Shown here: positions 31,620-43,165 of the stretch, one piece after another
How positions within the stretch are numbered: the stretch's first letter is position 1
How the letters are laid out: every line of letters begins with the position of its first letter
The notes under the pieces: generated by a model
Databases searched by the model: none
What the model was told of the DNA's origin: nothing
Seen by the model: only the letters and a program-made list of their open reading frames with translations
Position numbers and translations under genes: made by a program
NCBI GenBank assembly: GCA_009760885.1
Contig: CM019715.1
Coordinates: forward strand, 23,587,642 to 23,651,641
From: Achatina immaculata
Lineage: Eukaryota > Mollusca > Gastropoda > Stylommatophora > Achatinidae
DNA: 64,000 bases
Direction of reading: 5' to 3'

Positions 31620-32117
31620 ATTAGATACCTAACTGTCTTAACTTAGATACCTAACTGTCTTAAATTAGATACCTAACTGTCTTAAATTAGATACCTAACT
31701 GTCTTAACTTAGATACCTAACTGTCTTAACTTAGATGCCTAACTGTCTTAACTTAGATACCTAACTGTCTTAAATTAAATACCTAACTGTCTTAAATTAG
31801 ATACCTAACTGTCTTAAATTAAATACCTAACTGTATTAAATTGGATACCTAACTGTCTTAAATTAAATACCTAACTGTATTAAATTGGATATCTAACTGT
31901 TTTAAATTAGATACCTAACTGTATTAAGTTAGATACCTAACTGTCTTAACTTAGATACCTAACTGTCTTAAATTAGATATCTAACTGTTTTAAATTAGAT
32001 ACCTAACTGTCTTAAATTAAATACCTAACTGTCATAACTTAGGTACCTAACTGTCTTAAATTAGATACCTAACTGTCTTAAATTAAATACCTAACTGTCT
32101 TAAATTAGATACCTAAT
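31620..32117. repeat. 22-bp minisatellite (~22 copies)
   Basis: The unit is attagatacctaactgtctt plus aa, with aaatacc, ggatacc and gtattaa variants that recur in blocks. Confidence 0.97.
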
Positions 32118-32454
32118 TTTCTTCTGTTACTGAGGACGTTTGCCTGCAGCATGTGGCCCACCAGAAAATACATTTTTCATGTCTGGCAGTGCATACAGAA
32201 AAGCAACAAAACCTATAGCCACATACAGATGATGTCATGGAAATCTCATATAAAATGTACGTAGAACTAACCCCAAGAATACAGCAATCTATCACAAAAA
32301 CAAAAAAGTAAGCATGTGATTTACTCACAGTTAAATAAGTCAGATGTCGAAACTGTCAACTCAGATGACCTGAAAACATATCGTTGACCAAAGATGTTAG
32401 ATTATCTTTTGATAATCTATTAATAATACTATTATTTTGGTAGTAGATTAACTT
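32118..32454. other. unassigned sequence
   Basis: No motif found. Confidence 0.4.
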
Positions 32455-32579
32455 TTGAATGGCATCCACACTGTTGGATATATGCCAAATGATTTAATGA
32501 AATCAATGTTTATTGCTATATCCAAGAATCCAGACGCAGTGGAATGTGAAGATCACAGAACTATCAACCTCATGAGTCA
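32455..32579 (+). pseudogene. LINE family A reverse transcriptase, part before insertion
   Basis: Reads KNPDAVECEDHRTINLMS, the conserved segment (C-x-x-x-R-x-I-S/N-L-x-S) at the start of LINE reverse transcriptase. It is cut by a 386-bp insertion and resumes at 32966 with SHVTKVEPRM. Confidence 0.75.
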
Positions 32580-32965
32580 TCATTCATTCATTTGCATGTC
32601 CCTTGCGGAACTTTGCCTCCCAAACAGCACTCCTGTAGGTCTCTCGGTTGTGAGCAAGATGACCTGCTGCTGCGTGCATTCCATGATTGCTGTTTGGGTT
32701 TCTTGTTATATTTCCAGAAGATAGTTTACCATTGCTTTCCTTCCGGGCAGTGACTGTACTAGTCAGTGATTGTAGCCATTGTCCCTACACTGAGATCGTC
32801 TGCCTACCATCATAGAATGGTGACCATAACCAACATTATCTGTCAGCTGCTCTCCCATTCCATCCACCACCTGCTCCCATGGCTTCACGTCACCCTGATC
32901 GGAGGGCTTTACGGGTACTCCACCTTGCCCAAGGGTGTCCCGTATACTGACGGAGGTACGGGACA
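32580..32965 (-). mobile_element. SINE-like element with RTE-type 3' tail (386 bp)
   Basis: Flanked by identical 12-bp repeats cctcatgagtca (32568-32579 and 32966-32977). On the minus strand the first 30 bases form a perfect 9-bp stem, TGTCCCGTA with TACGGGACA. The last ~100 bases are the RTE-like LINE terminus (caccgag, ggaggcaaagttccgcaagg) with GAAT repeats. The middle segment ccatgattgctgtttgggtt recurs at 41753. No coding frame and no clear B box. A short non-autonomous element mobilised through a borrowed LINE tail fits best. Confidence 0.8.
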
Positions 32966-34042
32966 CCTCATGAGTCACGTCACCAAAGTGGAGCCCCGCA
33001 TGTAGCAAGTGAGGGCTCAGATAAAACCAGAAATTGCAGAAGAACAATGTGGATGTGTCAAAGGGAAGGCTGCAAGTAACTTAATAAACACGTTAGCACT
33101 GCTCGCAAAAAAGAGCCATGGACGTTAAAACTGATATATAGCTGTGTTTTATAGATTACTGCCAGGCTTTTGACAAGTCCACCACAACCAAAAATGGAAC
33201 TTTTAGAACAAATAATCATGATGGAAAGGACCTGAGAATTATTAAAACATCTTTTGACAGCAATCAGCAGCACTAAAGGTAGAGCAAGAAACTGACAAAT
33301 ATCAACTTAGAGTGCGCAAAGGATGTGTGTTATCACCCGATTTACTTTCCTTATACAGCGAGAATATCGTGCGACATATACATGAACTACTGGAATATCA
33401 ATGGGGAGACACAACTTAAACAACTTGAGATATGCAGGTCTTAACAGCAAAGCGTGAAAAAGAACAGTACGAGTTACTGGACGTGGTAGTACTTATAGAA
33501 CGTGAAAGCATGGCGGCCTTGCCTTGAACAAGATGAAAAAGGAAGTTACAGTTATCTCAAAGAAAAGTGATTCATGAATGTAAAATAACATTTAACATGA
33601 CAATACTGAAATAAATTGACAAGTTTAGATATCTGGGAACCCTACTGACCTGAGATGGAAGATGCCTAACTGAGATAAAGAGCAGAATAACGCAAGAAGA
33701 AAATGAAACGTATTCTGTGTAACAAATCGTTGTTATTGGGAGTGAGGACAAGAGTACTCTAATGCTACATCGTCAAGTTTATTTTACGGATGCAAGTCAT
33801 GGGCAGTCACTGATGAAGTACAACGCCAGGTGGAAGACGATGAACGTGGTTCCTTGTAAGGAATACCATGGACAGCGAAGAAAGCAAATGGTGACGTTCT
33901 GAGAGAGGCTGGAGAGATATGAGGCAAACAATAACAAAAGTCCAGAAAAGGACAATCCAAATTCTTAAGATACGTTCTACGGCGAGGCAAGCTGGAATAC
34001 ACTGCGACAACGGGAAAGATAAAAGGCAAAGGACATCGAGGT

Positions 34043-34079
<37 letters not shown>

Positions 34080-34140
34080 GAGAAAATGCTGGATGGATCA
34101 ATGAGATGGCATAGAGAGCAGAGAATTTATGATAAGCATA
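32966..34140 (+). pseudogene. LINE family A reverse transcriptase remainder, heavily decayed
   Basis: In three plus frames the order of blocks is SHVTKVEP, IKPEIAEEQCGCVKGKAASN, then a possible FxDYxQAFD motif near 33148 (cgattac-like reading LLPGF in a shifted frame), LRVRKGCVLSPDL (a motif resembling R-Q-G-C-x-L-S-P), KFRYLGTLLT (about 33625) and DGRCLTEIKSRI. The R-x-G-C-x-LSP block is characteristic of LINE reverse transcriptase. Many stops and indels make it a dead element. It fades into a GA microsatellite near 34045. Confidence 0.75.
34045..34084. repeat. (GA)n microsatellite
   Basis: About 18 GA units with one GATA interruption. Confidence 0.95.
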
Positions 34141-34165
34141 ATCGTCACCGCCAGTCTACAGGGCA

Positions 34166-34349
<184 letters not shown>

Positions 34350-34967
34350 AATATTTTATTTTTAAAGGGTTAAGAATTGGGCACGCAGGCCCGTCTAACA
34401 TTCTGCCCTTCATCATACAGCTTTCACCCAGTCACAGTAATTCAGCATTTGTTACTGAGCATAACAATCATGAAGGCACAACTAAATGATTACATAAATA
34501 AATATTAAACATATCTCATGTCCACTCTGATTTATGCAATAACATGAAATAAACTTGCATTCTTACATTCATTCAAAACTAACAAATTTATAGAAAAGTA
34601 GTATACAAAAATTACAATAATCAAGCCATACTTTAAACTACTTTAGACTATGATTAGGGAAGCATATAGTCTATATTAAACAGATGTCGACAAAGTTTGA
34701 AGTCATAAGAACGAACGTTACTTATAAGTTTTAAATGAGTTGGTTGGGCATTTTAAAGGTGGAAGCTGAATAAGAAAAGCTTTTTTAAATGTCAAGCCTT
34801 GGTTTTGGGAGAAAACAATTGCTTAACCGTTGACTGTGTTTTGGGTTGGATTTGAACAACAACAACAAATAGAGTGGAGCACTGTGCGATAGAATTTTAT
34901 GAATTAACTTGGCCTTGATGAAAAGCAATCTCTTTTTGAGGAGTAGAATATCAAGATATTGGTCCTT
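34350..34967 (-). pseudogene. CR1/L2-like LINE 3' end, copy 2
   Basis: Aligns along its length with 8191-8800: taaagggttaagaattgggc, ggcccgtctaacattctgcc, ttacattcattcaaaactaa and the coding part, which here reads NAQPTHLKLISNVRSYDFK. The frame is broken more often than in copy 1. It is bracketed by GATA tracts on both sides; the one at 34349 corresponds to the element's 3' tail. Confidence 0.8.
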
Positions 34968-35085
<118 letters not shown>

Positions 35086-35580
35086 GAGGTAGAAGACATA
35101 GATAGAATAGATGGATAGAATAGACAGATATAATAGATTATGATTAACAGTAAAAAATACATTCCATGAATTGATTATAAATATTCCCAGCTACAGGTCT
35201 GCAGTTCTGTTTAGATAAGGTCTCAAATATTTCAAACAGAATGTTTTAAAAGTAAACCCCAGATAAGCAGATCACTATCTGCCATAGAGATTCGTAAGAG
35301 AGTTTAACCAGTGCAAGAAACAGCACGGACGTGACCAGTCGCACACCATTTTGCAAGAGGACTGGTTATGTAAATTTTTCTGCTGTTTTTTTTCTTTTAA
35401 TGGTTTTGTTATAAGACTGGCATTAGCCATTTCTGATCCAATTTTTATTTTATGAAATAAACAGCAGTTACAGAATCCAAGTTATTTTATAGACAACTCC
35501 TCTACTTTAATGTCATTTAGATATTATTTGATGAGGGGGGGGAGGCGATGGAAGTCATCAGGTTTAATGAGGCAGTGATC
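35086..35580. other. unassigned sequence
   Basis: Ends in a short segment gaggcagtgatcagcgaccc related to family X. Confidence 0.4.
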
Positions 35581-35893
35581 AGCGACCCATACCTGACTGC
35601 CTGCGTCAGTATTGTGGAATGATAGCTGATTGTCTGCGTCAGTGTTGTGGAATGACAGCTGGTTGTCTGCGTCGGTATTGTGGAATGACAGCTGGTTGTC
35701 TGCGTCAGTGTTGTGGGATGACAGCTGATTGTCTGCGTCAATGTTGTGGAATGACAGCTGATTGTCTCCGTAAGTGTTGTGGAAAGACAGCTGATTGCCT
35801 GCGTCAGTGTTGTGGAATGACAGCTGATTGTCGGCGTCAGTGTTGTGGAATGATAGCTGACTGTCTGCGTAAGTGTTGTGTAATGATTGGTGA
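35581..35893. repeat. 33-bp minisatellite (~9 copies)
   Basis: The unit is attgtctgcgtcagtgttgt plus ggaatgacagctg. The first unit merges with a family X-like terminus. Confidence 0.96.
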
Positions 35894-37384
35894 CAAAAAG
35901 CCTATTCTATCTAACATATGTATGCCTGATACAAGACTCTGGTCTGGTCGACTGAATAGAGATCAGGATAGTGATAGCAAACTCGCCCCCCCCTTTTTTC
36001 CCCTCCCCCCCCCCCCGAAAAAAAAACTATACCAAAGACCGATGTACCGGGTCGAAAGACGGAGATATATCAGCCTAACTGTAAATTGTGCCACAGAGCA
36101 GTTACCGCACTTTTCAGGTAAAAATCAGAGAGAATTATAGCATTTTCTTAGTTTCTTATCTGTTGTGTGTTTATTTATTTTTATTTTTTATTTCAAATAA
36201 TTTTCCTGCAGAATATTTGCACGAGTTTTTAATTAACCTGAGTGAATGATTTTATTGTGTATGCAATCAAGAAGAGGAATGTGTTCCAGAAATGATCCGT
36301 CTGTCCCGGAATATGTTTACTCAGAACTGAAATGCTGAACTTCACATGGCGTAGAAATCGTTGACAAAATATTATGCAAAGCTTAATCAGTTATGTTTCT
36401 CAGTTTTATTTATGCTGTGCCTCACTGTCAAACCAAACACATGGAAGCTGGTCTCTTACGTTTAGCGACAGCTACGAGTATTTTCTCATTGTTATTCTCT
36501 GATTAATTCTCATAAATATTTTCTCATCTCTGATATATTGTGACTAGTTCTCGTGCACGCAGGTCAAACATGACGTGAAGCCGGTTCAAGATTTTAGCTT
36601 CGTCGTTTTTAATTTTATTTTTAGAAATCCAGTGAGAGCAGACAAAAACACAGCTACAGAGATAACAGGATTGATGATAACAGCGATGAAATTAGGAGGA
36701 TGGAGAGATAAGACATGGCTAGACCACACATAATAATAGAATAATAATAATAATAGATGGATAACAGAAATAGCCGTTTTCTTGCCTTATTTTGGATACC
36801 ACGCCTTGCATTTTTTAGAATAAGATGGGTAAAAGATCTAGAGGGAAATCAAATGAATGCTAGAAAACAAGATGAGAAATCTGTTCCTGAGAATGAGGGA
36901 TAGAGAGAATGGCGGAAGCTTGGAAATAGGGAAGAAAAGATAGCGGTGGAGAAGGAGGGAATGACATATTGGAAGAAACAGATCACACTGAATAAACCAG
37001 GATAGCTGGGCATGGGTAAGTCTCAGTGGATAATGTGTACTCTATAGACTCCACATTTAGAGGAGTCAGGCGAAGATAGATAGGGAGAATGCACTGTAAT
37101 CTGCTGCATGTTTCATCACCTTCTGCTCGCATTATCAGGTCACTCACTTGGCAAAAGTGCGGAAAAAATGTTAAAAAAAAGTAGTGAAGTGACAGACGGG
37201 ATAGCAAAGCATCTCCTATTAACACTCCAGATGGCGCAAAACAGACACAGATAAGGGCGGATACTGAGGCTTATTGGGACCCAGGTCCCACGTGCCCTTG
37301 TTCAAGGTATAAAAAAAAGTAGAAAACATTGAATTCTGAGGGCAACACTTCCGTTAGTCTGTCACTGTCTTTCTGAAACTTTGT
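35894..37384. other. unassigned sequence
   Basis: Includes C- and A-runs at 35985-36028. A minus frame at 36983-37225 and several shorter ones lack motifs. No gene recognised over about 1.5 kb. Confidence 0.4.
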
Positions 37385-37725
37385 TTGATAACATTATCGG
37401 AATTCCTAACGTTTGGAAGAGAAGAAGTCAGAAATAAAGACTGGGAAAAGAACATTTTATATGTACTTCAAAAAAGCCTACAGAACTGTTGCCCTGTGAA
37501 TCTATATTTATCTTGTATAGACTATTCAAAAGCATTTGATTGTGTACAAAAATTTCGGGAAATAATGAGAAAAAGAAAGAAAGACCAAGACGAAGATGGC
37601 TGTAAAACATCGTTGATAATCTGCGAATGGACGCATCAGCAACAGGGCATCTTGCTTACAACAGAGAGCATACAGGAGAGCTGTTAGGGAGGCAAAGTTC
37701 CGCAAGGGACATGCAAACGACTGAG
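37385..37725 (+). pseudogene. RTE-like LINE with internal deletion
   Basis: The plus strand reads VNLYLSCIDYSKAFDCV, which is reverse transcriptase motif A (F/I-D-Y-x-K-A-F-D), and within 10 residues passes to IMRKRKKDQDEDG, the IMGKRKRGRP region near the carboxyl end in a shifted frame. The 3' terminus ggaggcaaagttccgcaagg follows at about 37690. Several hundred codons between motif A and the carboxyl block are absent, so this copy arose by deletion or template switching. The 100-codon open frame is not a functional protein. Confidence 0.8.
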
Positions 37726-37844
37726 TGACTTTGAAAAAGAATTATCTTATCTTTGTTTAGAGAAGATAAGAATTGTAAGTTTAAAAATTTGTAGCTGGGA
37801 GGTTAAAGAAAATCTCAGCCACTTAGAGATAGCAGCACACGATA

Positions 37845-38230
37845 AAAATGGTTATTTGTTGGCACAAGATATAACTGGTTATCTGTTGACAAAAGATATT
37901 GGCTGTCTGCTGACACAAGATATGATTGGCCATCTGTTGACACAATATATGACAAGTTATGTGTTGTCACACGATATAACTGGTTATCAGATGACGCATG
38001 ACACGTGTCCTTCAAGGCAATATATAACGATTTCATAATTGTCACAAGATATAACGAGTTGTTTTCTGAAATAAGACATAACGGGCTTTTTATTGACACA
38101 GGATATAACAAGTTGATTATTGACACAGGATATAACAAGTTGATTATTGACACAAGATATAGCAAATATCTATTGAAACAAGGTATAACGAGCTGTCTGT
38201 TGATACAAAATATAACGAGTTATTGAAAGA
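37845..38230. repeat. degenerate ~27-bp array (~14 copies)
   Basis: Units like attgacacaggatataacaa plus gttgatt; left part more divergent. Confidence 0.85.
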
Positions 38231-38920
38231 TACCATCTCAGCTTCTCCACTATACAGTCGTTTATTTGAATGTGACAGCATAGTCAACTAAAACTACTTT
38301 CAATTATTAAAAAGCTAGCCTGAAACTATTTTCATTAAAAAGCTAGCCTGAAACTTGCAAGTGTGTTCTATCAATCAGGAAACTTCACATGAACTTCGGA
38401 TAAGAACACTAACTCCGATGGTTTCAGTTCAACGAATGTGGAAATATCTGCATAAAATTTAGATTTAGCGCAGTTACACGAAACCTTCCCTCTTCCATCC
38501 GACTTTGCTCTCTCAGGAACATAGACGCTGAATTCAGGACGCAGTTAGCGGGGAGAACACGAGGAAAAGTTCATGAAAATTCTCTGGCTTTCATACTTGC
38601 CCTAGGAATATTTTCTCTCTCAGTTTCCCCTAAAATTAAAACAGTAAAGAAGTCACAGCTCTTGGGTAACCCAGTGCCAAAGTGTCTCCTTCGTTTCTTC
38701 TTTCTTTGAACAGTTGCCTAGAGTGTGTTTTCTCAATGAGATAGTTATATATGGATATTCGTGGGCTCCTGTTAATCTTGTGTTGCTGTATTTCTGTAAT
38801 TTAGGTCTTTAGCCAAATATTTTAGTTGTTTTTTTCTAAGTTCTATCTTCAAACAGATGAGATATACACGCGAAGGAGAAATGTGCAGTCTTTGTCGAAG
38901 TAACACGCAAAGAAAAATAC
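38231..38920. other. unassigned sequence
   Basis: One short duplication of aaaagctagcctgaaact near 38310 and 38337; otherwise nothing recognised. Confidence 0.4.
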
Positions 38921-38982
38921 ATACATACATACATACATACATACATACATACATACATACATACATACATACATACATACAT

Positions 38983-39013
<31 letters not shown>

Positions 39014-39028
39014 CAGACAGACAAAGAC

Positions 39029-39124
<96 letters not shown>
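38921..39124. repeat. (ACAT)n-(ACAG)n-(GATA)n microsatellite
   Basis: Three adjoining tetranucleotide tracts total about 204 bp. Confidence 0.98.
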
Positions 39125-39125
<1 letters not shown>

Positions 39126-39617
39126 CTGGTAACGAATGTTAGCTTTGTTATTAGTTTGTCGCTGTCAGTCGCCCTGAATCACATCACATTTCAACCCCCA
39201 ACATATTTGTTATTTCGGTTGATTAAGCTTTTATCTTTTGTCTTCCGTCGCGTGTAGTTTTATCTTCTTGAATTGTCGCCCTTGTTGGCTGTAACCATGA
39301 GCGTTTATATTCCTGACCTAGATACGGTGTGCTTATATTCCTGACCTAGTTCGCCATATCTCAGGCACTGTCAGGGGTCAGTTTTGTCGTCAGCTTTTCA
39401 ACGTAAAGTAAATCTATTTAAGTCTTCTTAAATTTTAGACAAAAGTGCATAAGACTTCAGGGAAATAAATTGAACAAAGGATTGAGAACATAATCATCGT
39501 GCCAGTATGTCAGTCAATCGTCTCGACTAGAAAATATAGAAATATCCACTCAGACATCGGATATCCTTCATAAACGTGCTCTTCAGTTAATAGCTTACAT
39601 TTTTTTTTCTTATTTAT
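39125..39617. other. unassigned sequence
   Basis: gtttatattcctgacctag is duplicated at about 39304 and 39332. No gene. Confidence 0.4.
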
Positions 39618-39900
39618 CAGTGTTATGTAAGAAATGTTCGGAAAGAAAAGTACTACGCTGGCTGGGGCATGTTGAAAGAATGGAAGAGAACAGACAAACG
39701 AAAATGATGTATGCACAAGAGATGAGGTAAACAAGACCAAGGGGTAGACCGAGACAAAGATGGAAAGACAACAAGAAGAGGATATAAAAGAAATTGGTGT
39801 CACCAAGTGGAGAGAGAAGATTAGGAATAGAAAGGAATGGAGGCGAACTTTATGTGCATCAATGAGCCTTAATGGCTTGGAAAGCTGAAGAAGAAGAAGT
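39618..39900 (+). pseudogene. LINE carboxyl end with GAA tail
   Basis: Reads RKVLRWLGHVERMEENRQTK, MMYAQE, a stop, RPRGRPRQRWKD and a degraded end before gaagaagaagaagtg. The R-W-x-GHV-x-R-M and GRPRQRW blocks are conserved near the carboxyl end of RTE-like LINEs. Two or more stops interrupt it. Confidence 0.75.
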
Positions 39901-40974
39901 GACCTACATTAGGTGGAGCTATAAAGAACACAGGACAGGTAATTCTGGTTCATTCTCTATCTCTTTGTCAGTTTCAATACACGTTTGTAGCAAATTAGCT
40001 CCATGTTCTATTTTCGTTAAAACAAAAAGTTCAGTCAAGACAAAACAATAACACACCGGGTTTCTGACAGATGCGGATACTTTATGTTGTTGTTATCTTA
40101 TCGTAGATGATGTTTTCACCAGTTGCTATTGGTGTCTGTGTTGTCAGACAGGAAAGATAACTCCCAATTTTCTGAGCATATTTTTCCTGAGAGATGAACC
40201 TGCCCAGGTGTGTCATTGTCCCTGATTCTAAACTAATCAACGCTCCTATCCGAAGCCAGCAAGATCTCCTAGAATCAAGGCGCTCATATCATCATCATGA
40301 TGCTGGCAAGAAGTAATTATAGACACAACAGTGATTTAATCGCAGCCATAAAAATGAACTATCTTCCTGACATCTATTCTTGCTCTGCAGTCGGTTAAGA
40401 ATATCCATGAGTGGGTGCTAAGACAGAACTGAAATAGCATCAACGAACCCAACCTGGTCAAGACCCTATTATACCGTTATCCGCTGCTCCTAGTAACAGC
40501 CTGTCGTAGTTTTATTGGCGGATGTTTCTGATCTGGCTGTTCCTATGATCTGCTCCAACAAGTAAACAAGCCACTTCAGTTTGATTTCTTTTTTACGCTG
40601 AATTATATTTTTTGCAACAGACTTCTCCGATCATCAGCGGACAAGAGCCTTCGGTCTGCAGCAATACAATGCTCCTACAAGTAAAGCAACGACAACAGTA
40701 ATGATACAGTAACCTTCTTTATCATCATAGAAAACAAAGAGATCGGAATAAGTAAAAGAGTATCTGCTAAGGACGTCAGCTTAAAACAGAAATGCTACCT
40801 AATCACATGACACAAGTGACATTAATGAGCGAAAGTGTCATAAACTAACCACCTTTTGCATATGTTGACCTATTTCCGTAAATCTGATTCAGCATGGGTC
40901 TTAGTAAATTTTCGACCAAAAGTTCAGAAAGTAAACTATTTATACTTATACATAATTAAGGATGAATCTGATAC
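39901..40974. other. unassigned sequence
   Basis: No gene or repeat recognised in about 1.07 kb. Confidence 0.4.
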
Positions 40975-41149
40975 TTTACACTGTTTATATTATTTTACAT
41001 TCATTCATTACTTTTCTCTGTGTATATTATTTTACATTCATACATTACTTTACTCTGTTTATATTATTTTACATTCATACATTACTTTCCTCTGTTTATA
41101 TTATTTTACATTCATACATTACTTTTCTCTGTTTATATTATTTTACAAG
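40975..41149. repeat. 37-bp tandem repeat (~4.6 copies)
   Basis: The unit is ctctgtttatattattttac plus attcatacattactttt. It lies directly before a LINE family C fragment. Confidence 0.95.
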
Positions 41150-41179
41150 TTAAGACTATTCAATTCAAATGTAATATTC

Positions 41180-41612
41180 ACCCTCATTTATGCATGCGAA
41201 AGCTGGAAAACAACTAAAGAAATAGACAAGAAATTAGACTCTTGTGAAAACAAATGCCTAAGGAAATTACTCGGCATCAAATGGAAAGAATTCAAGAACA
41301 ATGCAGAGATAAGACAGATGACTGAGCAACAACCAGTCTCATGAGTGATCAGGAAAAGGAGATGGACATATGTTGGTCACGTGATGAGAAGAAACGATCA
41401 GAGAATTCCAAAACAAGCTATCAAGTGGAACACAACAGGCCGAAGAAAAAGAGGCAGACCGCATGAAACTCTGAAGAGGACATTGTTAAGAGAGGCCAAA
41501 TTAACAGGCATAAAATCCTTTGATGAGGTTAAAAAGTTCGCCGAAAACAGGAAAAATTGGGGAACTACCTTGCGAGCCCTATGTGACAGTCTACAGAAGT
41601 GGTCAATACAGT
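41180..41612 (+). pseudogene. LINE family C carboxyl end, longest copy
   Basis: Two successive frames read FTLIYACESWKTTKEIDKKL, CENKCLRKLLGIKWKEF, AEIRQMTEQQPVS, a TGA stop at about 41342, then RWTYVGHVMRRNDQRIPKQA, GRRKRGRPHETLKRTLLRE, GIKSFDEVKKFAENRKNWG and TLRALCDSLQKWS. The block order CESW, LRxLxGI, GHVMR, GRP, D/N-R-x-x-W is that of RTE/jockey-like LINEs. The single nonsense codon (VS-stop-VI) is the only visible break, so the copy is fairly young. Confidence 0.85.
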
Positions 41613-41752
41613 AACATCGACACGGTTACGTACAGAAATATTTCAACAGAAATTTCATAGCCATCTTGCTGCGTGACCTAGCACGCTACACATCTTAAGT
41701 CACTCTCCGACAGATGGTTCTAACCTATTACGTTTTCTGTGACCTTGACTTT

Positions 41753-41838
41753 CCATGATTGCTGTTTGGGTTTTTTGGCATATTTTCAGAAGATAGTTTA
41801 CCATTGCTTTCCTTCCGGGCAGCGACTGTACAAACAAG
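41753..41838 (-). mobile_element. fragment of the 386-bp SINE-like family
   Basis: ccatgattgctgtttgggtt and gatagtttaccattgctttc match 32684-32752. It sits head to head with the plus-strand RTE-like copy. Confidence 0.7.
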
Positions 41839-41864
41839 GCAACTGAAATATGTATCAATGAGGA

Positions 41865-42470
41865 AAAACTTGAAGAAGTGGAGAGTTTTTAATATCTTGG
41901 ATCACTACTAACTAGTAGTGGAAATATAATGAGGGAAATTAAAAGGAGGACATCTATCGCTCTTCAGAAAGTAAAACAAATAAAGAATCTGTGGAGAGGA
42001 GCAGACAGAACCACAAAAATAAGATTTTTAAGGGCATGCATCTTTCCCATCGCAACATATGCCTGTGAGACCTGGACACTTAACAAAACAGCTGAGAAAC
42101 ACATAAATGCCTTTCAATGTAAATGCTACAGAAGAGTTCTTCAAATATTATGGACACAAAATAGAACAAATATATCCATACTACAAGAACTTAATATTGA
42201 AGAAGGCTGGCTAGTCAAGAGGATTAAGGAGAGAAAATTTAAATATTTTGGACACATTAAACGTGATGATAATCTAGAGAAGACCGTGTTGGAAGGGTAC
42301 ATAATGGGAAAAAGAAAGAGAGGAAGACCAAGGCGAAGATGGCTGCAAGACATTATTGATGATCTGTAAATGGATGCATCAGCAGCAGGCCATCTTGCTC
42401 ACAACCGAGAGGCCTACAGGAGTGCTGTTAGGGAGGCAAAGTTCCGCAAGGGACAAGCAAATGAATGAAA
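41865..42470 (+). pseudogene. RTE-like LINE carboxyl end, copy with two nonsense codons
   Basis: About 95% identical by eye to 28650-29260. The frame KLEEVESF meets TAA at 41890-41892, reopens at MREIKRRTSIA (41929), and runs through YACETW, CKCYRRVL, FGHIKR and GKRKRGRPRRRW to a second TAA at 42367-42369 in place of the Glu codon of the other copy. The remaining MDASAAGHLAHNREAYRSAV and KFRKGQANE follow in frame. No frameshift was found, so two point mutations separate it from an open frame of about 200 codons. Confidence 0.88.
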
Positions 42471-42566
42471 TGGGACCTTGACCAAGTCTTGGACACAAAA
42501 AAAGCATTTATTCATTTGTTCTGTATGAAGAATAGAACAGCTAATATATTGTTTTCTGTCCTCCTG

Positions 42567-42885
42567 TACCTGCGAGCTGGTGTTCTTTGCAGCCGATGCT
42601 GTGACGACTTTGAAGCACAGCACTGTGTCAGCCTGGGAGCGGGTTATGGCAACCATTTTTGAGTCACAGAGTGCAGCTAACAAGCGGAGAGTTTGCAATA
42701 CATATAGCAGGCTCCACCACCATGGGGACTATGGCTCTCCGTGTCCGCTAGCCAGGCTACGTCCATTACTGGATGTACCAAGAGGAAGATGGGACAGGTC
42801 TTGGCCAGCTATGATTCACCAAACTTGACGCTAGCATATGAGCTTAGGGTCGCTGCCTGGCAAAACCGACAGTCTTCAACCCCCT
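42567..42885 (+). repeat. interspersed family X, reference copy
   Basis: Contains gcgagctggtgttctttgca, gatgctgtgacgactttgaa, ccaccatggggactatgg and gacaggtcttggccagctat. It aligns over about 310 bp with the inverted copy at 53985-54312. No terminal inverted repeats, promoter boxes or long coding frame were recognised. Confidence 0.8.
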
Positions 42886-42895
42886 AATTCTGGCT

Positions 42896-43165
42896 AAACA
42901 TATCATCATCGTTAACATGTATACCATTATCGTCAACATTTATATCATCATTGTTAACATGAATATCATCACCGTTAACATATATATAATCTTCGTTAAC
43001 ATGTATATCAACATCATTAACATGTATAGCATCATCGTTAACATGTATAGCATCATCGTTAACATTTATATCATCATCGTTAACGTGTATACTTTCACCG
43101 TTAACATATATATCATCATTGTTAGCATGTATATCATCATCGTTAACATGTATAGCATCATACTC
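42896..43165. repeat. 18/21-bp tandem array (~13 copies)
   Basis: The unit is catcatcgttaacatgtata with variable insertions of three bases. Confidence 0.94.
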
